This document shows positions 25,704-34,815 of a stretch of 64,000 nt of DNA, piece by piece. Origin of the DNA: Methanoregulaceae archaeon (GTDB lineage Archaea > Halobacteriota > Methanomicrobia > Methanomicrobiales > Methanospirillaceae). How positions within the stretch are numbered: position 1 is the first letter of the stretch; each line of letters begins with the position of its first letter. The DNA lies in NCBI GenBank assembly GCA_015660885.1, contig JACTUB010000011.1:26789-90788 (forward strand), read 5' to 3'. Under the pieces are notes generated by a model. The model ran no database searches and was not told the origin of the DNA. It worked only from the letters and a program-made list of their open reading frames with translations. Made by a program: the position numbers and the translations under genes.

Positions 25704-27428
25704 TTAGTTTTCGGAATTCTGTTCATCGATCTCATGTACATACTTCGGCCCCCGCATGAATGATAATACAGCTGCAACGAGAGAGATTATTGCGCCTATA
25801 TAAAAGGAGATCCTGAGCGATGGCATGAAGGCACGTGCAAGTGTTGTCGGGAACCAGGTTGTGCCGGTCAGGATCTTTATGGTCGCCGGACTTATCGAAG
25901 CAACAACCGAGTGGGGTAACGTGATAAGGATTGCCTGAACAGGGTTGTATCCCAGGAACGCGGCAAATAGTGCCCCTGTCGGCGGAATAACGCTCATAGG
26001 AACGATAAGGTTCGGGGCCCCGGTATCTGCAAGCGATATAGCGAGTTCCGGGGGAAACAAGCGCGTCAGGCTGATAATGACGATGGTAAAGAACAGGGCC
26101 ATGGAAATGACCATTCCGCTGTTCTGCAGCATCGACCTCATGCCCGATGCTACCCCCCGGTCTTCAGGAGGTACAGAATTCATGATGGCCGCAATGTTCG
26201 GTGCACCGAACATGCCATTCCCAAGGCCCATGATCAGGAGTGCGATGGCAAAGATCGGGTAATCAAAATTATAGGGCAGCATGGCCAGCATCAGGAAAGA
26301 GAGGGCGATAAGGAACATACCGGACGTAGCGAACCACCGGGAACCGTATTTGTCAGACAGCCAGCCCGAGAGGGGGCCCATGATCACAAAACCGGCTGTA
26401 AGCGGCAGCATGAATATCCCGGCCCAGAACGGTGTTGATTCGTAGCTGTAACCGTGGAGCGGCAGCCAGATACCCTGCAGCAGCATGATCAAAAGGAACA
26501 TCATACCGCCGCGGGCAAGCGCACTCAGGAATCCGGCGGTGTTTGCCAGGGAGAAAATCCTGCTCTTGAAAAGACTCAGCCGGAACATCGGGTCCGCAAC
26601 CCGGTTTTCAATAACCGGGAATGCAATCAGGAGCACGATACCGATAAACAACGATGCGAGAACCCACGGGCTGGTCCATCCCATCGGATCCTGCCCGTAC
26701 GGAAGCAGTGCATACGTGATACCGATCAAGAAGATGGTCAATCCCCCGACAAAGGTGAGATTGCCCCATACATCGATCTTCCGGGCCCGTTTTGGCAAAG
26801 GTGTCTCTTTGAGTTTCAGGAATGCCCATATCGTGCCCAGGATACCAACAGGCACACTGACGAGAAACACGTACCGCCAGTTATAGAACGCGAGAATACC
26901 GCCGAGGATAAGGCCAATGAACTGGCCTGAGAGAAATGCCATCATGTTCAGTCCCAGCGCTTTACCCCGTTCATTTGGAGGAAACGCATCAGTGAGAATT
27001 GCTGCGCTGTTGGAGAAGGTGAATGACGCACCCACAGCCTGGACGAGACGGAAGGCTATCAGCTCAAGGGCGCCCGCGTCCCCTTTATCCGGAGTGAGAA
27101 ACAGCAGGACGGATCCGAGGGTAAAGATGGCAAAACCGATATTGTAGAGTTTTACTCTCCCGTACATATCCGAGAGCCGACCGAAACTGAGGAGCAGTGT
27201 CGCGGTGACGAGACTGTACCCCATCAGTACCCAGATCAGGTACTGGAACGATGTAAGCGGGTCGATATTGATGCCATTGAAGATCGCGGGTAGTGAAATA
27301 AGGGTGATGCTCCCGTTGACGGACACCATGAACATTTCGATGGTCGTAATCGAGAGGACGATCCATTTGTAGTCAATTTCTTTTTTGACAGGACCTGTGG
27401 CATCGCCTACGGTCGTATTTTTATCCAT
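25704..27428 (-). CDS. MFS exporter, 14-helix DHA2 type
   Basis: 574 residues with about fourteen membrane segments. Motif A-like [16 protein letters not shown] sits after helix 2, a second copy [16 protein letters not shown] after helix 8, and motif C-like [12 protein letters not shown] in helix 5. EmrB/QacA-type proton-driven drug exporters have this layout. No membrane-fusion partner or TetR regulator is adjacent. Start ATG 27428 with GGAGG 13 nt upstream. Confidence 0.9.
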   Translation of the reverse strand: MDKNTTVGDATGPVKKEIDYKWIVLSITTIEMFMVSVNGSITLISLPAIFNGINIDPLTSFQYLIWVLMGYSLVTATLLLSFGRLSDMYGRVKLYNIGFAIFTLGSVLLFLTPDKGDAGALELIAFRLVQAVGASFTFSNSAAILTDAFPPNERGKALGLNMMAFLSGQFIGLILGGILAFYNWRYVFLVSVPVGILGTIWAFLKLKETPLPKRARKIDVWGNLTFVGGLTIFLIGITYALLPYGQDPMGWTSPWVLASLFIGIVLLIAFPVIENRVADPMFRLSLFKSRIFSLANTAGFLSALARGGMMFLLIMLLQGIWLPLHGYSYESTPFWAGIFMLPLTAGFVIMGPLSGWLSDKYGSRWFATSGMFLIALSFLMLAMLPYNFDYPIFAIALLIMGLGNGMFGAPNIAAIMNSVPPEDRGVASGMRSMLQNSGMVISMALFFTIVIISLTRLFPPELAISLADTGAPNLIVPMSVIPPTGALFAAFLGYNPVQAILITLPHSVVASISPATIKILTGTTWFPTTLARAFMPSLRISFYIGAIISLVAAVLSFMRGPKYVHEIDEQNSEN

Positions 27429-27687
27429 GAGTTTGTATTATCCTCCGGTGTGATCCGGGCCTGTATCCTGGAGATGTAAATTATAACTCACAAAATAAGA
27501 TCTGTAAGGACTATAATGTTTCCTATCCTGCTGCACGAAGATCATCCCGTATGTGATATCTGATTGTTCCGCAGAAAGACCCTGAACCGGGTGAAATGCA
27601 TGAGAAAAAGGAAGATCCCTTTTTTTGTAAAAATCCAGGGAAAAATTGAAACCTTCCCCCGGTTGATTACTCCATCAAGCTGGATGT

Positions 27688-28320
27688 ATGAAATATTTCG
27701 ATGTCGATAGGATTTACCAGAAAGTACCGCTGGATAAAATTCCCTGGAATAGCGAGACCCCTCCGGATGCGCTCGTCCAACTTGTACAGGACCGGAAAGT
27801 CCGGCCATGCAGGACAATTGATCTCGGGTGCGGAGCAGGCAACTATGCGATATATCTCGCAGGCCTCGGGTTTGATGTAACCGGTGTCGACAGTTCCCCC
27901 ACAGCCATAAAAATCGCGGCAGAAAATGCAAAAAAACGGGGAGTCCGGTGCAGGTTTATTGTCGCTGACCTCCTCGGCGACCTACATGAAGTGACCGGCA
28001 TATTTGACTTTGGCTTTGACTGGGAATTCCTGCATCATATATTTCCCGAAGACCGCGAGACCTATATCAGAAATGTGTATAAAATCCTCAAGCCCGAGGC
28101 AACATACTTTTCCGTTTGTTTCAGTGAGAAAGACCCCCAGTTTGGCGGAAGGGGGAAATACCGTAAAACCCGCGTAGGGACTACGCTCTATTTCTCATCA
28201 GAATCTGAACTTCGGGAACTCGTTTCCCCTTATTTCACCATCCGGGAAATAAAAACCATGGAAGTCAACGGCAAGTATGGCCCGCATCGTGCAATCTGTG
28301 TGCTGTCCGAACGACGCTGA
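27688..28320 (+). CDS. Class I SAM-dependent methyltransferase
   Basis: 210 residues. Motif I TIDLGCGAGNYAIYLAGLG, motif II VTGVDSSPTAI and the post-I Asp in FIVADLLGD are intact. The start KYFDVDRIYQKVPLDKIPWN is typical of TehB-like or arsenite-methyltransferase-like small enzymes. Substrate unknown. It stands alone. Confidence 0.85.
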   Translation: MKYFDVDRIYQKVPLDKIPWNSETPPDALVQLVQDRKVRPCRTIDLGCGAGNYAIYLAGLGFDVTGVDSSPTAIKIAAENAKKRGVRCRFIVADLLGDLHEVTGIFDFGFDWEFLHHIFPEDRETYIRNVYKILKPEATYFSVCFSEKDPQFGGRGKYRKTRVGTTLYFSSESELRELVSPYFTIREIKTMEVNGKYGPHRAICVLSERR

Positions 28321-28539
28321 ATTCTTTTGGTATGGTGAGTTTTACCATCCGGAAACAAGCTTCACATTCAAACCCCGCCTCCCGGAAAACCTGCCAACCC
28401 AACTGCGCAATACCACAAGCAGACCCGGCCCCGAATCCAAATCCCCTCCCTTCGGAATATAATGCCGCGGTCAACTCATGTCATCGACCGGTGTCCCTCC
28501 CGGCCAGGCATGGGCATATTTTGTTATGTTCCTTCCTCT

Positions 28540-29748
28540 TCATTTGAAGACCTGAAATCCTGTCCCTTTTTTACACAATAGTTGCTCGAGGTTATGCGCA
28601 CCTGCGAACCCGATTGTCTTCTGGCTCCCGTGCATGATATCGATGTGCTCAATTGCAAGAGCTTGTGCTATCGGCTGCTCCAGCATCCCTCCGATAAGAA
28701 GGTCGATGGAATGTTCTTTCAGTTTCTGTACGACGAGTTCGTGAGGAGGTTCGATCAGCACTTCACCTGGCGGGTGGATAAGAGATTTGATTTTTTCCTG
28801 AACGGAACTGTCAAAATCGACCACAACCAGCCGGGGGACAACGCCATATTCTGCAAGAAAACGGGTCATTGATACCGCACGGGTAGGGCCGCTGACGATG
28901 GCGATATGCCGGTGCCTTAAAGAGGCGATGTCCGGTCCCAGGTCCGGACTACCGGGGGGAGAAACGGGGGCAGGGATGCCCAGGTTCTCTGCCACCCGCT
29001 CCAGGAACCGGGTTGTCGATTGGAACCCGATAGGGATTTCTTCGACTATATAGGGAGTACCACAAAGGGTCTGGAGAAGGATTGCTGCCTCCTTTCCTGA
29101 CGGCTCACAGAGCACGATGTTGAGTGCTGCCTCGCCGAGCCGTTCCAGGTCTTCCCGGGTTGCATCCGCGGTGAGAACTGCGTTGACTTTCACGCCGATC
29201 AGGCCAAGCATGCGTCTGAGTTCTGCGAGATCGGGGCCGGCCCGCAGCATGCCAATCAGGTTGACGGTGCGGGATTCGATCCTGCCGGTTTTCTGGACAA
29301 GCTGTTCTACGAGCTGGCACAGGGTTTCGCTGTAACCCTCGTGGAAATCCCCTTCAAACCCCCCGGCAGAGATGGCAATCGCCCGTGAATCCGTCTGAGT
29401 ATCATTGACAGCACTGTCTACATCCTCGCCAATGATGCATGAGGTGCAGCATGAGAGCACAAACATCAGTTCCGGGCGTAGCATCCGGTCCAGATCCCCG
29501 ATTGCCTCTTTGAGTTTCTGTTCAGCACCGAATATCACGTCGTGTTCATCCAGACATGTCGTATAGATCTCTGACGGGCGGTCACCTCTCATTCCCAGGA
29601 TATAATTTATATGGTATACGCACCCTTTTGGCCCATGGACAAGGATCACACTCTTTTTTATTGTGCTGAGTGCCTTGATCGCGCCGAACAGCTTGCAGGT
29701 TCCCCTCGGGATCCTGGCTGCAGGTATTACTGAGTACTCCTGAGCCAT
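28540..29748 (-). CDS. Nitrogenase component-1-like protein (NifD/NifE/CfbD family)
   Basis: 402 residues, oxidoreductase/nitrogenase component 1 fold. Cluster-ligand cysteines sit in the usual places: Cys18 (GTCKLFGA), Cys43 (HGPKGCVYH) and the group LSCCTSCIIGED (about 98-107). The second half (HIAIVSGPTRAVSMTRFLAE, DLLIGGMLEQPIA, IDIMHGS) is the repeated Rossmann-like unit that closes over the cofactor. Family members include NifD/K/E/N, BchN/B and CfbD of F430 synthesis. No partner subunit or NifH-like ATPase is adjacent, so the reaction cannot be named. Confidence 0.85.
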   Translation of the reverse strand: MAQEYSVIPAARIPRGTCKLFGAIKALSTIKKSVILVHGPKGCVYHINYILGMRGDRPSEIYTTCLDEHDVIFGAEQKLKEAIGDLDRMLRPELMFVLSCCTSCIIGEDVDSAVNDTQTDSRAIAISAGGFEGDFHEGYSETLCQLVEQLVQKTGRIESRTVNLIGMLRAGPDLAELRRMLGLIGVKVNAVLTADATREDLERLGEAALNIVLCEPSGKEAAILLQTLCGTPYIVEEIPIGFQSTTRFLERVAENLGIPAPVSPPGSPDLGPDIASLRHRHIAIVSGPTRAVSMTRFLAEYGVVPRLVVVDFDSSVQEKIKSLIHPPGEVLIEPPHELVVQKLKEHSIDLLIGGMLEQPIAQALAIEHIDIMHGSQKTIGFAGAHNLEQLLCKKGTGFQVFK

Positions 29749-29873
29749 CTTTCGACCTGATTATGGATCATACTGCATGGTGCGGAGATAAAAGCGTCGC
29801 TTACCTTAGCCAAGCAGGGCACCTGCTGAGAAGCTTCTAAATCCCCCTGCCAAACCAATAATTATCATACACC

Positions 29874-30344
29874 ATGACCACCTTCGACCTCATCATCATA
29901 ACCGTTGCATTCCTTCTCGGCCTTGTCGCCGCGTATCTGTACTTCTCCCAGCGGATCAGTGTAATCGAAGTGCGGGCGAGAAACGATCTCGAACGCTGGA
30001 AGATTGAATGCACCGGCGAGATCCGAAAAGATTCTGTCAACCGCTCGCGCTCCACACTCAAGGGAAGAATCTCCGAGCAGATGGCCCCGCTCCTTCCGGA
30101 GTTCACCTATTCCCCTGCTGATGCCCGGTTCATCGGCAATCCGATCGATTTTGTTGTTTTTGACGGATACACAAAGGCAAAGGATGAGAAGGGCGATGCG
30201 ATAAGCGTAGTACTTGTCGAAATAAAGAAAGGAAAGGGGAAACTTACGCGGGAAGAATCACTGATCAAAAAAGCAGTGGAGGAAGGGCGGGTCTCGTGGC
30301 GGACGATCGTTCTGAAAGATGATATATCGGAGATTCCGGAATAA
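29874..30344 (+). CDS. Membrane-anchored Holliday-junction-resolvase-like nuclease
   Basis: 156 residues. An N-terminal membrane helix (5-24) is followed by a coiled stretch and a PD-(D/E)xK-like core of the Endonuc_Holl family: SRSTLKGRISEQMAPLLPEF, ARFIGNPIDFVVFDG (Asp), VVLVEIKKGKGKL (E-x-K) and KKAVEEGRVSW. The catalytic Asp and E-x-K are present. DNA or RNA target unknown. Divergent from the nitrogenase-like gene. Confidence 0.85.
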   Translation: MTTFDLIIITVAFLLGLVAAYLYFSQRISVIEVRARNDLERWKIECTGEIRKDSVNRSRSTLKGRISEQMAPLLPEFTYSPADARFIGNPIDFVVFDGYTKAKDEKGDAISVVLVEIKKGKGKLTREESLIKKAVEEGRVSWRTIVLKDDISEIPE

Positions 30345-30451
30345 GCAGAGGTCCTGGGGTGATGAGCGCGTGATGGCAGACTTGGATGAATGGATTAATC
30401 GCTGGACAATCCGTATCATGGGGTTAAAAAAGTGCAAAGGGACAAAATTCC

Positions 30452-31384
30452 CTAAAATACATACGTTGTGCCGACGGTATTGAGGAGGAATTTACCGGGC
30501 ATCTCCTCTGCAAACCGGTTAATTGCCTTCCATCCTGTACAGTGCATGGGTATCACGTAATCAGGATTGATCCGTTTCATCTCCTGTACCGTCGGTTCGA
30601 TTACAGGCTCAAAGAGCGGGCCGGAGAGGTGGAAACCGCCAAGGACAGCGTGGACCTTGTCCGTCCCCGATATTTTCCTTGCATACTGAACGGTATTGAT
30701 TATCCCTGCATGGGCACAACCGCTGATGACCACTATCCCTTTATCACGGAGCCTGATGATCAGTCCCTGATCATCATGAAACGGATCGACGATCCATTTT
30801 CCGTTTATTTTTACCTCTGCCCATGGAAATCCCTTTTCAAATGAGTTTGTCCGCGCCACTTCACCGGTCAGGGCAAGGAGACCTGATGCAATGACTGAAG
30901 GCGGTCCTGATTTTTGGAGCAATGCTCCGCCCTTTATTAAAGATGGTTCATCCAGCCTCGGGAGAGCGACCGGTGTTCTTCCCGGGGGGTTCAGTCGGCG
31001 CTCAAGAAATGCGTCCGGGTGGAGCACGAGCGGCATCTTATGTCCTGACAACTTCAGGAACTCTAAAAGTCCGGCGAAATGATCAAAATGTCCGTGACTC
31101 AGGACAGTAGATTCGACAGCCCGCAGGTCGATATTAAGCATGGAAGCATTATGTGACATACAGGCGGGGGATACTCCTGCATCCATCAGCACGCAATGCT
31201 CCTCGGAGCCGTCAAAGACCCTGATGAGGCATGATAACCCGTGTTCAGCGAGAAGCGGTTTTCCGGGAGGATTTTGCGGCCTTTTATCAATTGCTGTGGA
31301 AGGAAGCATGAGCATATCGACATAATTATCGACAAGGATTGTGACTTCTGCACGATTTGCTTCCCTGATATTTATGCTGTTCAT
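30452..31384 (-). CDS. MBL-fold hydrolase of the COG1237 type
   Basis: 310 residues. The zinc motif LSHGHFDHFAG, a later GCAHAGIINTVQYA and HAVLGGFHLSG with a final MHCTGW supply the metal ligands. This layout is that of the dihydropterin-ribofuranosylaminobenzene phosphate synthase-annotated group (COG1237), linked in methanogens to pterin chemistry, though few members are tested. Stand-alone gene. Confidence 0.87.
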   Translation of the reverse strand: MNSINIREANRAEVTILVDNYVDMLMLPSTAIDKRPQNPPGKPLLAEHGLSCLIRVFDGSEEHCVLMDAGVSPACMSHNASMLNIDLRAVESTVLSHGHFDHFAGLLEFLKLSGHKMPLVLHPDAFLERRLNPPGRTPVALPRLDEPSLIKGGALLQKSGPPSVIASGLLALTGEVARTNSFEKGFPWAEVKINGKWIVDPFHDDQGLIIRLRDKGIVVISGCAHAGIINTVQYARKISGTDKVHAVLGGFHLSGPLFEPVIEPTVQEMKRINPDYVIPMHCTGWKAINRFAEEMPGKFLLNTVGTTYVF

Positions 31385-31618
31385 GGGTTCACATCATGTT
31401 TTCTCTAGTGGATGGTAGGGTTTAATAGTTTTATTACATCTCTTCATCGAAGCCCGGCACTGCACACATCCATGCAAAACAACCGCCCTCATGCCAGTAA
31501 TATCCGGAAGACACCGACACGGATCTGACGATCAATAGATCGATGAGGTTCGTTATCGAACGAACCAGGCTACCTCAAGACCCTGTCCGTTTCACTGCTT
31601 CTCTCTTAAAAAAAATGA

Positions 31619-32380
31619 TCACGTGTTGAATTTCTTATAGAGCCGGTCTGCTATTATCTGGAAGACCAGAATGAAGACACAGAGCATCGCGACATCGATC
31701 AGCGGATTGAAGTGAGTATTCCCAAGGTATGCGGCCTGGATAAGATCGTTCCCATACGTAAGAGGTGAAAAATAAACGGCAATCCTGCCAATTGAAGGGA
31801 TCGACTCAATCGGGATAAAAACACCGGATATGAAAATGAGGGGGAGCCTGATCATGTTCAGCATGGACATGATATCGCCAGGGCTCTCTGTCGGGTACGC
31901 TGCAAACAGGGTTCCCATCGTCGCAAAGCAGAATGCGGTGAGGATGACCCCGGTAACAAGGGGTAAAAAACTCAAAATCTGGGTCCCGAAGATGAGCATG
32001 CCGGCGATAAACGGTACGAATGCTATACCACTGCTGTAGAGGAACCCGCTCAGGCTCTCGCCAAGCACTACCGCATTCAGGGAGATCGGTGCTGAGACGA
32101 GCCGGTCAAATGTTTTCATTCGGCGTTCAATGGGAATAGATACGGGTTCTATGGATGACGCGGAGAAGAGAATCGTGATCGCAATAAGTCCCGGGATCAT
32201 AACAGAAGGGCCGGCGGGTTTCCCTACTGCAAATGCAAGGAACATGAAAAGGGGAAACAGTGCGCCGGAGACGATGATGTTCGGCTTGAGATAATAGATC
32301 GCAATATCTTTTTTTGCTATTGCCCAAGCAGCATGCAGTTCAGCGTAGAGCTGTCCGTGAATACGAGCCACTTCATTCAA
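31619..32380 (-). CDS. ABC-2 exporter permease (system 2)
   Basis: 253 residues, six membrane segments, signature MIRLPLIFISGVFIPIESI and then FSPLTYGNDLIQAAYLG. It starts 8 nt inside the end of the ATPase gene, so the pair is translationally coupled. Clear paralogue of the 24184 permease. Substrate unknown. Confidence 0.9.
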   Translation of the reverse strand: MNEVARIHGQLYAELHAAWAIAKKDIAIYYLKPNIIVSGALFPLFMFLAFAVGKPAGPSVMIPGLIAITILFSASSIEPVSIPIERRMKTFDRLVSAPISLNAVVLGESLSGFLYSSGIAFVPFIAGMLIFGTQILSFLPLVTGVILTAFCFATMGTLFAAYPTESPGDIMSMLNMIRLPLIFISGVFIPIESIPSIGRIAVYFSPLTYGNDLIQAAYLGNTHFNPLIDVAMLCVFILVFQIIADRLYKKFNT

Positions 32381-33329
32381 CAGTACTCACCCCTTTTGTC
32401 CTGATTTCGAGCCCGGTCAGTTTGATGAAGACATCTTCAAGGCTTGGCCCGAACGTGGATATGCTGAGTACCCTTGAGTTGTTAGTCTTTGCATACTCCA
32501 TGATCGCGGCAATCACCGAGGAGGGATCTTCAGTGAATAGCCGGAATTTGTCCCCTTCTTTTCTGACTTCGCTCACCTTTGGGATCTGTTTTAAATCTTC
32601 TATGCGGCCAGCGGCTGCCGAATCGAATGCGACCTCGATCGACTGGACACTCTGGATCGTCTTTTTCAGTCGTTCAGGGGAATCTATTGCGGCAATGCGC
32701 CCCCGGTTGATGATCGCCACCCGGTCGCAGGTAAGGTTTGCCTCTTCGATATTGTGGGTCGTGAGAAATACCGTGACCCCTCGTGCATTGAGATCGCGGA
32801 TAACATCCCTGATGATAAGGTTGCTCTGTACGTCCAGCCCGGATGTGGGCTCGTCGAGAAACAGGAGCCGGGGGTCGTTGATAAGGCCCATTGCGAGCGT
32901 CAGTCGTCGCTTCATGCCTTTTGAAAAGTCGTGGACCTTGTTATTTCGCCGCTCTGAAAGCCCGAAGAGTTCGAGAAGTTCCCGTCCCCGCTTTTCGCGC
33001 TCATTTTTCCCGACAGTATAGAGTTCAGCGGTGAACATCAGGTTCTGCCACCCGGTGAGATCGTCGTATATGTTCGAGGTTTCGGGAACAATCCCCATCT
33101 GTTTCCGGGTGGCAATGGTCTCCCGGATAATATCCTTCCCGAAAATTGTTGCGGTTCCGGCGGAAGGGGTGCTGATACCGGTCAGGATACGGATGGTTGT
33201 GGTCTTTCCGGCACCATTGGGGCCAAGAAAACCGAAAGTCTCGCCTTCGGCCACGGAAAAACTGATATCGTCAAGAGCAGTCAGTGTGCCAAATTGTTTG
33301 GACAGGTGCGAGACTTCGATCGCATGCAT
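32373..33329 (-). CDS. ABC-2 exporter ATPase (system 2)
   Basis: 318 residues. Walker A GPNGAGKTT, signature FSKGMKRR, Walker B LFLDEPTSGLD and switch region FLTTHNIEEA are intact, with a C-terminal regulatory extension as in system 1. Upstream lies a P-type ATPase remnant. Drug, lipid or bacteriocin-like export is possible but not readable. Confidence 0.93.
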   Translation of the reverse strand: MHAIEVSHLSKQFGTLTALDDISFSVAEGETFGFLGPNGAGKTTTIRILTGISTPSAGTATIFGKDIIRETIATRKQMGIVPETSNIYDDLTGWQNLMFTAELYTVGKNEREKRGRELLELFGLSERRNNKVHDFSKGMKRRLTLAMGLINDPRLLFLDEPTSGLDVQSNLIIRDVIRDLNARGVTVFLTTHNIEEANLTCDRVAIINRGRIAAIDSPERLKKTIQSVQSIEVAFDSAAAGRIEDLKQIPKVSEVRKEGDKFRLFTEDPSSVIAAIMEYAKTNNSRVLSISTFGPSLEDVFIKLTGLEIRTKGVSTVE

Positions 33330-33357
33330 AGTACCATGTTACTGCAGGGATTGGATT

Positions 33358-33660
33358 TTAAACGATCCTTTTCACTAGACCGGGAGATGGGATCAGATAT
33401 GATATGAGAGCTGCAATGAGCAGGATCATGATCATCAGGTTCCTGAAATGCTCAAGGAACCGGAGTAAGAACGGCCGTTTCCTGAGCGGGGAGATGTCAT
33501 TATGTCCAAAGCGCTCCACCCGGATTTCTGCCTGCTCTGACGTCATCCCTGCTGGAATGGGATTGAGTTCTGAAAGGAGCTCGCTCTCCGACAGGGTATG
33601 AAACTGCATCCTACGGTCCGGGGTTTTTTCCTGGGTTGGTTGTGTCGTGGGATGTGCCAT
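33358..33660 (-). pseudogene. N-terminal stub of a P-type cation ATPase
   Basis: 100 residues covering only the cation-ATPase N-terminal domain (LSESELLSELN, MTSEQAEIRVERFGHNDISP) and the first membrane helices (FLEHFRNLMIMILLIAALIS). The frame then stops where a transporter of about 850-900 residues should continue. No P-domain DKTGT exists nearby; the ABC gene follows 28 nt downstream. Most likely a 5' remnant left after a deletion. Confidence 0.75.
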
Positions 33661-33809
33661 ATGCGGATTCCTGCTCTTACGCGGAATGGTTGTATGTCGC
33701 TGATTATGAGAACTTCGATCGAACGTTTATAATTTGGGATGCATCCCTGTGTGTTCTGCTGTTTTAGCGAGTTTTTTTTATTTTGAAAAAATGGGGTGCA
33801 CTGTTCCCT

Positions 33810-34244
33810 CTATTGCACGATGAACTGCCCGTTCATGACCGATGGGTGGACGTCGCAGCGGAAAAAGTAGGTGCCCGGTGTTGCCGGTGCGGTGAACCGG
33901 TACACAGCGTCCCCGCCCCCGGTTATGATTTCCCCGCAGATATCGTTATTGTGGCGGCCTGCGAGTCGTAGACAGCAAAATTATGAGCAATCCCGGTGAC
34001 CTGCGAGGAACCCGGGGGTTCCCGGTTGTGGAAATTCACCGGCAACGGCGGCACCGGCAGGGACCGTGATTGTTGAGGGACTGAAGACCATGTCCTTTGC
34101 AACAAGATCGACCGTGACTGACGATCGTCCGGTGGCGGCCGTCATGCTAGCGGTCGCCAAAGTCAGGGAGGCCCTGGAGCTGCCGTTGGCATTACGTAAA
34201 AAAATGGTATTTTCAAGGGTCTTGATTTCCTGACCCTGGCACAT
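33810..34244 (-). pseudogene. Blue copper protein (cupredoxin), broken by two indels
   Basis: Three minus-strand frames join into one cupredoxin domain: VTVDLVAKDMVFSPSTITV (first frame), VNFHNREPPGSS with GIAHNFAVYD (second), and AVYRFTAPATPGTYFFRCDV with HPSVMNGQFIVQ (third) to the TAG at 33810-33812. All four type-1 copper ligands are present: His in AHNF, Cys in FRCDV, His in VHPSV, Met in VMNG. One extra base near 34045-34055 and one missing G near 33942-33950 explain the breaks. The N-terminal signal region is unclear. Confidence 0.78.
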
Positions 34245-34301
34245 GAGGGGATTATCGACAGGGTTCTACTTGACACACGACGATTGACACGATCGTAACC
34301 T

Positions 34302-34325
34302 TAATTATTAGGTAAGCCCTAACTA
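34302..34325 (+). promoter_or_regulatory. Promoter and inverted repeat before the MarR gene
   Basis: A TTAATTATTA promoter-like tract leads into the inverted repeat TTAGG (34308-34312) / CCTAA (34318-34322), 16-20 nt before the start. MarR regulators commonly bind such palindromes at their own promoter, so autoregulation of the MarR-Lon unit is likely. Confidence 0.45.
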
Positions 34326-34340
34326 ACGAAGGATCGGAGT

Positions 34341-34760
34341 ATGATGGATAGAGAGGAGCATTTGTACGAAGTGTTTGAAAACCTGATCAGGATTAAAAAT
34401 GAATGCTCCTGCAATATCTTCTCCGAATGCGGACTTTCTGATATGACGGTGAAACAGATCGCCTATCTGAAAGCCATCGATGAACAGGGAGAAGTCACCT
34501 TCAGCAGGCTGGCTGAGATCACCAGGAACTCAAAGCCCACTATCACTGAAATGATCAACAAATTTGTCCGGATGGAGTGTGTGTACCGTGAACGCTGCCC
34601 GGATGACGGGAGGATCCTGTACATCCGCCTGACTGATAAGGGGCAGAAGATTGCAAAAGCCGAACATAATGCACTGCGCCGGGTGATCGAACAGATGATA
34701 GACTCTCTGGATGAACATGAAACGGATCTCCTGATTGAGATCCTGCAGAAGGTCGGGTAA
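34341..34760 (+). CDS. MarR-family regulator
   Basis: 139 residues. Winged helix with SRLAEITRNSKPTITEMINK as the recognition region and a wing ending DDGRILYIRLTDKG; an N-terminal CSCNIFSECG segment carries three Cys that could sense redox state. It ends 55 nt before the Lon start, so it probably governs the protease. Start ATG 34341; ATG 34344 is equivalent. Confidence 0.88.
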   Translation: MMDREEHLYEVFENLIRIKNECSCNIFSECGLSDMTVKQIAYLKAIDEQGEVTFSRLAEITRNSKPTITEMINKFVRMECVYRERCPDDGRILYIRLTDKGQKIAKAEHNALRRVIEQMIDSLDEHETDLLIEILQKVG

Positions 34761-34815
34761 TTTTTTTGTCCTGGTCTTTAGTCAGGTAATATCGAACAAA
34801 ATTATTGAGGAAACC

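Noticed and set aside
27610..27640. AGGAAGATCC near the methyltransferase as a fourth hairpin element
   Set aside because: The partner stem, shared blocks and downstream small gene are absent.
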